64,000 nt of DNA from Mauremys mutica (Eukaryota > Chordata > Testudines > Geoemydidae), in NCBI RefSeq assembly GCF_020497125.1, contig NC_059082.1, positions 63,318,948 to 63,382,947 on the forward strand, read 5' to 3'. Shown one piece after another: positions 1 through 11,122 of the stretch. The position numbers and the translations under genes are program-made. How positions within the stretch are numbered: position 1 is the stretch's first letter; the number at the start of each line of letters is the position of its first letter. Below the pieces are notes generated by a model that saw only the letters and a program-made list of their open reading frames with translations, was not told the DNA's origin and did no database searches.

Positions 1-968
1 CTGAGAATTTACCATTAATTCCTACCCTTTGTTTCCTGTCCTTTAACCAGTTCTCAATCCATGAAAGGACCTTCCCTTTTATCCCATGACAGCTTAATTT
101 ACGTAAGAGCCTTTGGTGAGGGACCTTGTCAAAGGCTTTCTGGAAATCCAAGTACACTATGTCCACCGGATCCCCCTTGTCCACATGTTTGTTGACCCCT
201 TCAAAGAACTCTAATAGATTAGTAAGACACGATTTCCCTTTACAGAAACCATGTTGACTATTGCTCAAGAGTTTGTTTTTCTATGTGTCTGACAATTTTA
301 TTCTTTACTATTGTTTCAACTAATTTGCCCGGTACCGATGTTAGACTTACCTGTCTGTAATTGCCGGGATCACCCCTAGAGCCCTTTTTAAATATTGGCA
401 TTACATTAGCTAACTTCCAGTCATTGGGTACCGAAGCCGATTTAAAGGACAGGTTACAAACCTTAGTTAATAGTTCCGCAACTTCACATTTGAGTTCTTT
501 CAGAACTCTTGGGTGAATGCCATCTGGTCCCGGTGACTTGTTAATGTTGAGTTTATCAATTAATTCCAAAACCTCCTCTAGTGACACTTCAATCTGTGAC
601 AGTTCCTCAGATTTGTCACCTACAAAAGCCAGCTCAGGTTTGGGAATCTCCCTAACATCCTCAGCCGTGATGACTGAAGCAAAGAATCCATTTAGTTTCT
701 CCGCAATGACTTTATCGTCTTTAAGCGCTCCTTTTGTATTTTGATCATCAAGGGGCCCCACTGGTTGTTTAGCAGGCTTCCTGCTTCTGATGTACTTAAA
801 AAACATTTTGTTATTACCTTTGGAGTTTTTGGCTAGCTGTTCTTCAAACTCCTCTTTGGCTTTTCTTATTACACTCTTGCACTTAAGTTGGCTGTGTTTG
901 TGCTCCTTTCTATTTGCCTCACTAGGATTTGACTTCCACTTTTTAAAGGAAGTCTTTTTATCTCTCAC
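1..968 (-). pseudogene. CR1 ORF2, reverse transcriptase N-terminal half, truncated by the window edge
   Basis: From 968 to 258 the frame gives the start of a non-LTR RT: a basic segment, then INKSPGPDGIHPRVLKEL (finger motif typical of CR1/L2 RTs), NDWKLANVMPIFKKGSRGDP and NYRQVSLTSVPGKLVE. After a stop at 258 the homology goes on in another frame to the window start, with SQHGFCKGKSC and VYLDFQKAFDKVPH, the latter holding the first catalytic Asp. The YADD catalytic block lies outside the window. Confidence 0.9.
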
Positions 969-987
969 TGCTTCTTTTACATGGTTG

Positions 988-1365
988 TTAAGCCACGGTG
1001 GCTCTTTTTTTAGTTCTTTTACTGTTTTTCTTAATTTGGGGTATACATTGAAGTTGGGCCTCTATTATGGTGTCTTTAAAAAGGGCCCATGCAACTTGCA
1101 GGGATTTCACTAAAGTCACTGTACCTTTTAACTTTTGTCTAACTAACCCCCTCATTTTTGTATAGTTCCCCCTTTTGAAATTAAATGCCACAGTGTTGGG
1201 CAGTTGTGTTCTTCCCACCACAGGGATGTTGAATGCTATTGTATTATGGTCACTATTTCCAAGCGGTCCTGCTATAGTTACCTCTTGGACCAGCTCCTGC
1301 GCTCCACTCAGGATTAAATCTAGAGTTGCCTCTCCCCTTGTGGGTTCCCGTACCAGCTGCTCCAT
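988..1365 (-). pseudogene. CR1 ORF2, end of endonuclease and linker, frameshifted
   Basis: This continues the endonuclease of the previous segment in a different frame. It contains LDLILSGAQELV and GNSDHNTIAF, where the SDH catalytic His/Asp block is recognisable, followed by the basic linker toward the RT. The frame closes at 988 and the RT resumes in a third frame from 968, so at least one more indel lies between. It is not functional as one polypeptide. Confidence 0.82.
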
Positions 1366-1376
1366 GAAGCAGTCAT

Positions 1377-2015
1377 TTAAAGTATCGAGAAATGTTCCCA
1401 GTCAATATGGGGATAATTGAAATCCCCCACTATTATTGGGTTCTTAATTTTGATAGCCTCTCTAATTTCCCTTAGCATTTCATCATCACTATTACTGTCC
1501 TGGTCAGGTGGTCGATAATGGATCCCTAATGTTATATTTTTACTAGAGCATGAAATTTCTATCCATAGAAACTCTATGGAACCTGTGGATTCGCTTAAGA
1601 TTTTTACTTCATTTGAATCTACACTTTCTTTCACATATAGTGCCACTCCTCCCCCTGCACGACCTGTTCTGTCCTTCCGATATATTTTGTACCCCGGAAT
1701 GATTGTGTCCCATTGGTTGCTCTCAGTCCACCAGGTTTCTGTGATGCCTATTATATCTATATCCTCCTTTATCACAAGGCACTCTAGTTCACCCATCTTA
1801 TTATTTAGACTTCTGGCATTTGTGTACAAGCACTTTAAAAACTTGTCCCTGTTTATTAGCCTGCCTTTTTCTGATGTGCCAGATTCTTTTTTATGTGACT
1901 GTTTATCATCTGATCCGGCCCTTACATTATACTTTTCAGTCCTCTGCTCCTGACTATAACCTGGAGATTCTCTATCATCAGACTCTCCCCTAAGAGAAGT
2001 CTGTGTCCGATCCAC
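1377..2015 (-). pseudogene. CR1 ORF2, endonuclease part (APE type)
   Basis: This 212-codon open frame contains the apurinic-endonuclease-like domain of CR1 ORF2, which nicks target DNA to prime reverse transcription. Visible motifs in order are TNARSLNNK (about 65), ITETWW with the catalytic Glu (about 90), YRKDRTGRAGGG, YRPPDQD and VGDFNYPHIDW near the end. The frame then breaks. The remaining SDH-type motif lies in the next segment (988-1365) in another frame, which shows a frameshift near 1370. Confidence 0.88.
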
Positions 2016-2054
2016 ACGCTCCTCTGCAGCAGTCCGCTTTCCCCCATCTCCTAG

Positions 2055-2974
2055 TTTAAAAACTGCTCTACAACCTTTTTAATGTTTAGTGCCAGCAGTC
2101 TGGTTCCACTTTGGTTTAGGTGGAGCCCATCTCTCCTGTATAGGCTCCTCCCATCTCAGAAGTTTCCCTAGTTCCTAATGAACGTGAACCCCTCCTCTCT
2201 ACACCATCGTCTCATCCACGCATTGAGACTCTGAAGCTCTGCCTGCCTCCCTGGCCCTGCGTGTGGAACTGGGAGCATTTCTGAAAATGCCACCATAGAG
2301 GTCCTGGATTTCAGTCTCTTCCCTAGCAGCCTAAATTTGGCTTCCAGGACATCTCTCCTACCCTTCCCTATGTCATTGGTACCAACATGTACCACGACCA
2401 CCGGCTCCTCCCCAGCACTACACATAAGTCTATCTAGATGCCTCGAGAGATCCGCAACCTTCGCACCAGGCAGGCAAGTCACCATACAGTTCTCCCGGTC
2501 ATCACAGACCCAGCTATCTACATTTCTAATAATCGAATCTCCCATTACTAACACCTGCCTTTTCCTAGAAACTGGAGTTCCCTCCCCCGGAGAGGCAACC
2601 TTAGTGCGAGAGGCAACCCCAGCACCATCTGGAAGGAGGGTCCCAACTATGGGAAGGTTTCCCTCTGCTCCCATTGATTGCTCTGCTTTCCTGGGCCTTT
2701 CTTCCTCCTCAACAGCACAGGAGCTGTCTGAGCGGAGGTGGGACAATTCTACAGAGTCCCGGAAAGCCTCATCAACATACCTCTCTGCCTCTCTTAGCTC
2801 CTCCAGTTCCGCCACCCTGGCCTCCAAAGTCCATACATGGTCTCTGAGGGCCAGGAGCTCCTTGCACCGACTGCACACATACGCCACCCGCCCACAGGGC
2901 AGGTAATCATACATGCTACACTCAGTGCAATAAACTGGATAGCCCCCACCCTGCTGCTGGGCTTCTGCCTGCAT
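2055..2974 (-). pseudogene. CR1 ORF1 (zinc-finger-like, coiled coil, SGNH/GDSL esterase domain), with premature stops
   Basis: The frame begins at ATG 2974 and is open for 268 codons to a TAG at 2168-2170. The N-terminus has paired Cys residues (CTEC at about 18-21, CSRC at about 34-37), followed by a Glu/Arg-rich predicted coiled coil (about 40-70). From about residue 140 there is an SGNH hydrolase fold: MGDSIIRN carries the nucleophile Ser block and HVGTNDIGKG the Asn block. After the TAG, and a second in-frame TGA about 8 codons on, the same frame continues through RRDGLHLN, the Asp-His block, to a final TAG near 2055. So all catalytic blocks survive but two nonsense changes separate them. 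CR1 ORF1 proteins are thought to act as nucleic-acid and lipid/ester-interacting chaperones of the element RNA. Confidence 0.85.
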
Positions 2975-3771
2975 TGTCTCCTAGTTAATGTAAGGGTGGT
3001 TTAAAGAAAGAGGTTTTGAATGTGGTTTGGTTTATAGGTTTTAAGATTTTAGGGGGGGGCCACAGGGAAGGGGTTACGGCCAGCGAGGGACTCTCGCTCC
3101 CTTCCCACTCCCCTTCTAAACTCCCTTGCGAAACTCCCTGTTAGCAGCCCCGGGTCGCTTGTGCGCGGCTTTATAAAGTTTGTATTAGAAAGAGATTTGA
3201 CCCGCCTTTGCCAAGCAATTAGCAGCCTCTAAGACATTTATCTATGATCAGGCTGACATATTATTAGGAAAGTAATGCCATTGGTATAAGGAAGCAATGG
3301 TTTTGAGAGCAATTTGTATATACTTGTGTTTCTCTGGAGTTGGTTGCCAGTGCCCTTTCTGGTTTTGTTGTATTTTATGACAAAACCTTCTCTACATAGC
3401 AAATGTTTAGCAGGTATCCCTATACTTACAGGCAGTGGCTAACAGCCTCAGACTCTTCCCTTCCTTCAAATATTTCTGTCCTTCAGGGTTAACTTTTCTG
3501 CAGCAAGGGTATGAGGGCTGTATTGCAAACTGTTAGGCAGCATGTTTGCTGCAATGGCCATTTGAGCAACATTGACAGAATTCATTGTTTACTGACTAAT
3601 TCAGGAACTCTGCCTTTTTGCAGTTTCTGATATGGACATTTGACTCTTTCAATACAGTTAACACATTTTGGCATCTGATTTGAAATGTAGCATTACAGTG
3701 TAGCTTATATTTTACATGCTTTGTGTATATACTGCATATGTGGGTTTTTAAAACATTGCTTTTATCCTCAT

Positions 3772-3804
3772 GTTCACTGGAGTGGTTCTGGATGGTCTCC
3801 GGTG
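3772..3804 (+). pseudogene. NUBP1: NUBP1 exon remnant, 11 codons
   Basis: Reading phase 0 gives VHWSGSGWSPV, against VHQSGSGWSPV expected from vertebrate NUBP1. It is followed by a perfect GTAAGT donor. The preceding tttatcctc tract ends in AT at 3770-3771 where AG is needed, so this exon would probably be skipped. Gln to Trp needs two base changes in one codon, itself a sign of relaxed constraint. Confidence 0.8.
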
Positions 3805-3824
3805 GTAAGTTAGTGAGGTAGTTT

Positions 3825-3845
3825 TTATTTATTTATTTATTTATT
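3825..3845. repeat. (TTTA)n microsatellite in a NUBP1 intron
   Basis: About five tandem TTTA units, just after the donor of the 3772-3804 exon remnant. Confidence 0.8.
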
Positions 3846-4573
3846 TTAAAGAATACATTTTAGGGGGCCTATTCCAGATAGAAACTAGAACTATTTTCTC
3901 CCCACCACTCAGTCTTTCCATATACAGACATCCTGCTTCTTAAAGACGCACTACAGGTTAAAAGTCAGAGCTTAACAAAAATTCCTTCTGTTACTAGCAT
4001 CACAGTGGGTTATTATAACTGAATATTTTAAAACAAAGTAAAGTTTCGCTTTTTCAACTGTTTCCTTTTGCACTTATTTTGGTTTGGGCAGTGAAAATAG
4101 ACTAGTCGGTTTCATTATTTCTGGTTCTCATGCACAATACTTCACTTTCAGTTATTATAACACTGCAGATAATTAAATCCCAAGGGATAACATAAGTGAT
4201 GTTCTTAACAAAATGCATGGAACTATTTCAGATTTTGTTCAAACTTTTTTACATGCCACCACAGAAATACTTTTCTGAATCTGAGAAAGGGAAATAATTT
4301 AGCCACATGCCTTCTCAATAGTGAATCTGTGAAGATTATTGCACTAATTGGCATTATTAGTTTGTAAAAGGCTCTTTAAAATGTAAATACAGTCAAACTG
4401 TTGTACAGAAATCATGCAGCCTTTGACTGATTTGAAAAAATGAAGTATCCTTACTTTTCCTCCAACATCCATTTTCTTAAACTGTTTGCTCCATTTAAGA
4501 ACTGGTAAGGATGTTATTTTGTCAAGTAAATTTCTTTCTGGGCTATTTTAATATTATGCTTCCTCTTTTCTAG

Positions 4574-4669
4574 TATGCTGAAGAAAACTTAAGTGTCATG
4601 TCTGTGGGGTTCTAGCTCAGTGGTACTGATGATGCTGTTATCTGGAAATGACCCCCCCCCCGCAAAATG
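4574..4669 (+). pseudogene. NUBP1: NUBP1 exon remnant with two stops and a C-run indel
   Basis: The acceptor is cttttctag. Translation gives YAEENLSVMSVGF, stop (TAG 4613-4615), LSGTDDAVIWK, stop (TGA 4649-4651), then a run of Cs and AAAATG before GTCTGT. The vertebrate protein has Leu-Leu at the first stop and an Arg-Gly-Pro-Lys-Lys-Asn stretch where the second stop and C-run stand. The C-run makes the exon about 5 nt longer than expected and changes the frame. Homopolymer length should be treated with care, but the two stops do not depend on it. Confidence 0.85.
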
Positions 4670-6217
4670 GTCTGTAGCTCAAGTATTTTCATTGTTGTTG
4701 ATTGTTGCATCGGGGAGCATAAACTATTGCAATGTAGACAGTGCTTCCTTTTTTCCATATAAAACTTGATTTGTTGAAAAGCAGTTATTCTGAGTATTTC
4801 CTTCCACTATAGGATGGTTCTTATATTGAACTGAGCTCTCTAACATAATCAGAACAACTTGGTTAAGATTGGCTCAATGGAAACTAAGGAGTCTATATTT
4901 GATAAAATATTATTGCATGCATACTACTGATTAAAATGTATATTTTATACTTTTTCACACTTGGGCATATATCTATAGTTTACTGCCCAGTGTTAGCACG
5001 GGTCTAATGAACTTTCTAAACAGGCATTGATATTGATCACATTTTTAAAAAGATTCCTAAATTGATTGCATATCTGAAAGAAATCTCAGTAGTCAACATC
5101 ATAATTTTCAAGTTACCTGATGTTCAGGGTTTTTTTTTTTAATGAATATAGGTGGCAAAACTGTCTTATTTGGTTAATAATTCAACCTTTTAAATGTATA
5201 CTGTTTGTTTTAATATCCTTTTGTGCATAAAAGAAAACTGGAAGGAAGCAGACCATTTGATTATGGCAATAGACAATATTCTTTTGAGCCAGTTTTGCTG
5301 ATTAACTTATGTAATAAAACTGCTTATACTTTTTTCAGAACTTAACATGTGATCTCCATGTTATTGTAGATTTCAAATTACTATGTTTTAGCCCTTTCGG
5401 TCTCACATCCCATGCTTTCTGCTTACATTTTCTGCTGTACCTAACTTTTGATTGATAAAACTCGATTCAAGTTTGACAGTGCATAAGTTAAAATATAGAC
5501 AAATTTGAGTAGAATGCTCTGTTGGAAGTATAACTTAAGGTGCAGATCTTTCTGAACAGTGATTCTGTACTGATATTGTGAGAGTCCAGGATTGTTGTAT
5601 CCAAAACCTTCTATATTTAAAATGATCAACTGAAAAGCTGGTGACTTCTAAGTACCAGCCTTGCAAATGATGGGATCTGAGAGTAAAACTGAATTCTTTA
5701 TTTTATGGCATCACTACCAGTAATGAAACTTCTGCAGGCAAAATTATGGCTTCAGTGATATCTTTTATCGCTTGCCATAGATGGAGTTTTACAGATGTAA
5801 CTGAATGGAACTTGCTAAATAATTCCAATACATGGGAAGTAATAGAATCCACCTCACTCATCTGTGTTGGCTCTGTACTGTTAACTGGAGTAAAAATATA
5901 TATTTGCTGAAGTCAGACACAGAGCAGGTATTTTGAGTGAGACGGTACCATTTTACATACTCTCCTTGCGGAATAGACCCATGCTTTGAGGGTGAGTGTG
6001 GCTACAGTCATATTTCGGGTAATCTTTTAGCATAGAATAGATTCTCAAAGTGCCTTTGAGACATTTTGAATAACAGATCAAATTCTGAATGTCTCACTCA
6101 AGCTTTTGGATCCTTTAAGTTTACAGTGGAGATTGAGGAAACTGTGCACACTTGCTATTTTCTAGCTTGTATGTTTCTAAATTTCAAATTTGTTGTTCAT
6201 CTTGCATTTGATTTTAG

Positions 6218-6371
6218 GAATGATCAAACAATTTCTTTATGATGTGCAGTGGGGTGAAATTGACTACCTTATTGTGGATACACCTCCAGGTACTTCAGAT
6301 GAACATTTATCTATTGTGCATATCTAAGTTCCGCATACATAGATGTTGCAGTTATAATCACTACCCCTCAG
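6218..6371 (+). pseudogene. NUBP1: NUBP1 exon remnant with 1-nt deletion
   Basis: The exon lies between attttag and GTAAGAG. It reads (G)[18 protein letters not shown], then [15 protein letters not shown]. The frame slips near 6320 (GTG CA/TAT), after which the +1 frame reads [17 protein letters not shown] to the donor. It is 154 nt where 155 are expected. Without the missing base, translation stops at a TAA a few codons on. Confidence 0.9.
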
Positions 6372-7734
6372 GTAAGAGAAGTACTGCTACAAATGTAATA
6401 CCAGTTAAATCAAATCTTTGCTTTGGAACACTTAGGAACTTTGCAGAAATGACCATGTCAATCAACTATAGCATGTAGGCACACAGGAATGTCTCTCCAC
6501 AGAAGGAAATGATTTAACTCAGCCAATTGTCTTCAGAATCTTCTTCTTGCCATTTGGGACCCATGCCCAGTGTGACCCATTCATCACAACCAAATTATTG
6601 GATGCTGAGCCGTAGAGAACAAATAATTTTCTCATTTAAATGACACTATGTTGAACTTGTATACAGCTCTATGGCATGTTATAGATTTCAGAGTCCTTTG
6701 CCTTCAGGACCTTGCAATACTGTTGACGTACAGGTGGTGTTAGGAGGGAGGTAAGGAGTGATAACATTAGACAGCAGGACAATACTAGTGATGTTGGAAT
6801 GGGGGAGAATCATGGTGAGCTTTTTTAATTTTTATTTTTTAAGGAAACTAGAACCTCTGTGGTTTAGTATACTTTTCCTTCTTGAGGTGTGTATAATGTG
6901 TCTTTTTTGGTGGGCGGGGGGTTGTTGTTGTTTTGAAGTCAGGCACCAGAGCTGAGATTAGTGGCAGAAGTCTAGCTAAATCAAAGGTACATTCTTGGTG
7001 GGTAATTTGAAGGAAGGGGAGAAGAGGCCAATTGTGCAGGAAGAGGCAGTTTTACAGGAGTAGGAGCAACAAGAAAATGTCCAGAGGCACAAGTGGCAGG
7101 AAACAAGTGGAATACTGAGTAGGGAGCAGAATGCAAGGTATGTGGTAGGAGGGAGTAGAAGGAAATGAGGTCAGGCATGTGCATGAGAAGGGTGAGGATT
7201 AGGGAGTGGTGTTAGAATTTACTTTGGAAAGAGTGAGTAAACCCGTTCCTGCACATCTTCCTCAACACCTTCACCAGATTAGTTTTTTGATGTATTTCTG
7301 TAAACTAACAGTAGATGCAAAAGTAATATTTGCATAATCCGTTCTATTTAAATAATACTTGTCACTGAAGATAAGACATGAATGCAGGTGATATGCATAA
7401 AGATGGTTGATCCCATGCCAGAATTGTTGGACAGATTTAAAGATGTTGGAAGCTAAGTTGGTTGAATAAAGATCTAAAAAGCTTGATAATCTTTGGGCAG
7501 TCTCAAAACAGAAGATACCTTAACTGAGTAAACCAGACAATAGGTTATATGTTTAATCTGATGGTGGAAAACATGCTCAGAATGTGAAGAGATGTCAGCA
7601 AGAATTCAGTAAGCACTCTTGTAACAGTTGCTTGAAAGATTTCTGGACGAGGAAAGCTTGCTTTGTAGGGGAAATCCATAGATGGAAAAAGTCCAGTACA
7701 TGTGGACTGACAAAGTAACACTTGCCTTTGATAG

Positions 7735-7845
7735 GAAATATCACTTCAGGACATTTGAAAGGAGATCAACTTCTGTCATAAGGTGAAACTGCCAATCATA
7801 GGTGGTGTTAAAAATATGAGTGGCTTTGTATGCCCAAAATGTAAG
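7735..7845 (+). pseudogene. NUBP1: NUBP1 exon remnant with in-frame TGA, holding the CPxC motif
   Basis: Phase 0, 37 codons: EISLQDI, stop (TGA 7756-7758), [19 protein letters not shown], then [10 protein letters not shown], followed by GTAAGA. The stop replaces the Arg of the VRKEINFC segment. The Cys pair CPKC, which binds the bridging 4Fe-4S cluster in the NUBP1-NUBP2 complex, is retained. Confidence 0.92.
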
Positions 7846-9421
7846 GTAAGACTATCTAAAAATATTTTAACTTGTCTTAATATACACACTCCAAATGTAT
7901 ATATGTTTTGTGTTGACCATGAGGGAAGGGGAAGGATTTACTTATCATGGCACAAACTTGCTTGATCTCCTGAGTAAAGCCATTCATTAAAAAATCCTTT
8001 TTGGAGTAGTACAGGAAAAAATCCTGTTTTTGTTGGTGGAAACAGCATCAAGCTCTTTATACATGTACTGTTGTCCTTAGATAGTCACAAAAGGTGCTTT
8101 CCTGAGGCCAAGAACTACTTTTGTATGTTCTTTTAAGGAGCCAGGACATTGAATAAAAATAGCAAATTTGAAATGGAGGCTTCAGCTACACAGCGGGATG
8201 TTACACGTTAGACATCTATATTTGAATGATAGACCTACTTTAAGATCTGTGTTTAACAACTCTGTGTCTTAAATGCTCCTATTAAGAGGAGCCACTGGCT
8301 GGCATCTCTGAATCGATGATGTGGGATGTTGCAGCTTCTGTGATGTAGGAAACTTCTGAAGTGCTGTGTGTTCAAGCACTACTGCATCCTCCCTTCTTGT
8401 TTATTTTGCTTCTAAAAGCTTACACAAACATTTAGATGTTTCTGCATTACTAACCATTTCCTTTAGATGTTGAACTCCTGATAACCCTATTACATAAGTG
8501 AGCTACACGTACTGCTTTTGCTTCAGAACTTCCTTGGCATTTTCAGCTCATGAAAGTACAAACTGGGAGCATGATGGAATGGGGTGTAGCTACACTGTGT
8601 ACCTTAATCATTTTCTAAAAACATTCCCATGCCTGATTGTATGTTCCAGTCATGATAAACATGGAGTGTGAGGATTGGGCTAGGAAGGGAACAAGATGAC
8701 ATGTTACTGACCCAGTCAGAGAAGAACTGAAGGATGGTAGTGCATTAGTCTGCATGTTTGAATGGTCATTATCAGCTGGTCTTGGGAATGTGGGTCCATG
8801 GGTTTCAGGTGAGCTCCTTGGCATCAACCGATTACCCATTTGAACACATCCTCAGAGCAATATGCGTGCTTGAAAAATCAGACATAATAGTCAGTCTCTG
8901 CTCAGGAGTCCCAGGTCTTGGAAAGAATTAGGTTTTTGCAGGTCAGAATTAAAGAATATTCATACCTTTTGGCTAGCCACACAGTCTGCTGTCAAATCCC
9001 TCTCTTGTAAATTTAAATTCTAACCCACAATTTTAAAATTAGGATTGTGTATATACCACAATAAATATCTTGGAGGAATAGTAACCTAAACTAGACGACT
9101 AGAGGAAAAATGTATTAGAAATGGTACTTGTGATTTATATATGCACCTAAAATGCTCTTAATGGGCAGAAATGATTTGTGTGAAAGCTTAGGTCAAATGT
9201 TTTAATTGTGTAGACCTCCAGTGCACTTAGTGATAGTATGCCAGCAAACTACCATACACAGCCTTCAGAAGCCCACAATATATGGTCCTGTTTTAATTGG
9301 GATTTCAATAAGTGATGTTTGGAAAATACCACTAAACAAAACTGAAGAAATGTCATTCTCAAAATGATCTTTTCTGGAGTTGTCTTGTATTACTTTTTTT
9401 TTTTTTTTTTTAATATTACAG

Positions 9422-9524
9422 ATTGGATCTCAAATCTTTCCTCCAACAACTGGAGGAGCAGAGATGATGTGCCAAAATTTAAATATTTCTCTCCTGGGTA
9501 AAGTGCCCCTAGATCCTCAAATAG
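9422..9524 (+). pseudogene. NUBP1: NUBP1 exon remnant, open frame but donor lost
   Basis: After a long T tract and ATTACAG the frame is open: [34 protein letters not shown]. To join the next exon in frame the exon must end at ATAG (9524). The following bases are GGAAGG where GTAAGG would be a consensus donor. The next GT, three codons later, throws the following exon out of frame. Confidence 0.88.
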
Positions 9525-10412
9525 GGAAGGTTGGCAAATTACATAATAAAAAGCAACAATGTGCTTGGCATTACTTTAGGGTTATTTTTGGCATATCAAC
9601 TATGTGTTAGACTTATTCACTGTGATAAACAAAGAACACAGTGTCCAATAGCTGACTCTTTTAGAATGAAAAGTCCTGTAAATATAGTTTGTGGAACTGT
9701 GATAATATGGTTTAGTCTGAAATAAGTAAAATGATGAGAGAACTTCCTACTTAGGTTTAAATAGTAATCATGTCAGCCTTTCACCCTTATTAACATGACT
9801 AATTTAGAGTGTGCCATTTTTTTAAAAAAACGCTCCTTTACAATTGCAGACTGGATTAAACCATACCACAAGAAAGACTAAAATCTTGTAACATCAAGTT
9901 TTGATATAGTTAAAACTAGAGCTTCTATAACAACTGAAAAAATGCTAGTTGTATGAATTTAGTTGGATTCTTTCAGTGGATAATTAGCTATACGAAAAGC
10001 AAAGAGCTACTATGTAAAGAACCAAGTTACCAGTAGATAATATACGCTAATCTACACTGTATCGAGTGTAAAGCAAGACCATCTTGGTGCTACTCTTCAC
10101 AGAATTAAGGAACAGCATCCCATGTAGCTGGAGGATGGTATAGACAGGGTATGTGCATAGACTTCTAAATCTAGGAAAACCTAGGACCTCAATCTGAAAA
10201 ACTACATTGTTCTGCTACTTAGTTCTAATAGCTATCTATAAGAAAATAGCTACCATGCTTCATTTATATGTTACTGACACAGGAAGAACATAAGTCCTTG
10301 GTTCACTGGACTGGTACAGCAATTTTGGGGAGGTAAATTTCAGGCAACTTTTGTTTGTTTTGTTTGTTTTCCTGCATCACAAGGGTTTTAGCTTATTTTT
10401 TTTCTTTTTTAG

Positions 10413-10496
10413 GGAAAAGTTGTGATAAAGGCCAATCTTTTTTGTCTGAAATACCTGAGTCCCCAGCTACTTCATCTTACAGGAATATCATCCAAA
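10413..10496 (+). pseudogene. NUBP1: NUBP1 exon remnant, open frame
   Basis: The acceptor is ttctttttttag. Phase 1 gives [28 protein letters not shown] and then a perfect A|GTAAGT donor. No lesion is visible inside this 84-nt exon. Confidence 0.9.
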
Positions 10497-11122
10497 GTAA
10501 GTATGTCGTGTTTAAAAGGCTGATCTGTGAATTACTTGTCTGAGCAATTAATTTCTAAAATATGCTATGAAGGCATCAACAGCATAATTTTGGCAGAATG
10601 TACAGTATAAGAATCATGAAATTGCACCATTTGTTATCTCTTTATTTGTCTCAGAGAATTACTTCAGCCACTTATATTTTAAACAATTAAATTCTGTTAA
10701 AATGATAGCTATTTAACTCCAGGTGACTAAAATAAGTGGGTCTTCTATGGCTTATTTTGACCTTCATTGAGTTCCAGCAAATACATCATGTACTCTTATT
10801 GACAAAATAAAATAGTTTTGCTAACTTTCTATGAACAGGCATTTCTTAAATGGAATTTGGTAGCTTACCAGTGAATGCAGTTTTGAATGTGCCACTCTTA
10901 CACTTCTGGAAGAGCAAATGTACAAAATGCAGAAAGACCCATTTTTCTTCTGCTATTTGAATACTAAGAGGCATGTTGTGATATTCTTTAAACCAAATAT
11001 AAGTTAGGGTAATATGATAGATAAAATGTTGTGACTTATGCCCACAGCAGGCAATAGATCCATACAGTGATCAACAATACCTAAAGGAAGTTCACTACTA
11101 CCTTGTTTTTGCCTCTTTGAAG

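Larger units (their letters stand above)
1..3180 (-). mobile_element. CR1 LINE retrotransposon, near full length, 3' end cut by the window edge
   Basis: Read on the minus strand, this stretch has the order of a CR1 non-LTR retrotransposon: a GC-rich 5' leader (about 3180-2975), ORF1 with a zinc-finger-like and esterase domain, then ORF2 with an APE-type endonuclease and reverse transcriptase. The RT runs off the left edge, so the 3' end is not visible. ORF1 carries early stops and ORF2 is split by frameshifts near 1370, 975 and 258, so the copy cannot be autonomous, although its blocks are still easy to read. CR1 is the main LINE of turtles, crocodiles and birds. Confidence 0.93.

Noticed and set aside
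4652..4661. C-run indel as sole evidence of pseudogenisation
   Set aside because: Homopolymers are error-prone; the call rests on the stops, the 1-nt deletion and the splice-site losses instead.
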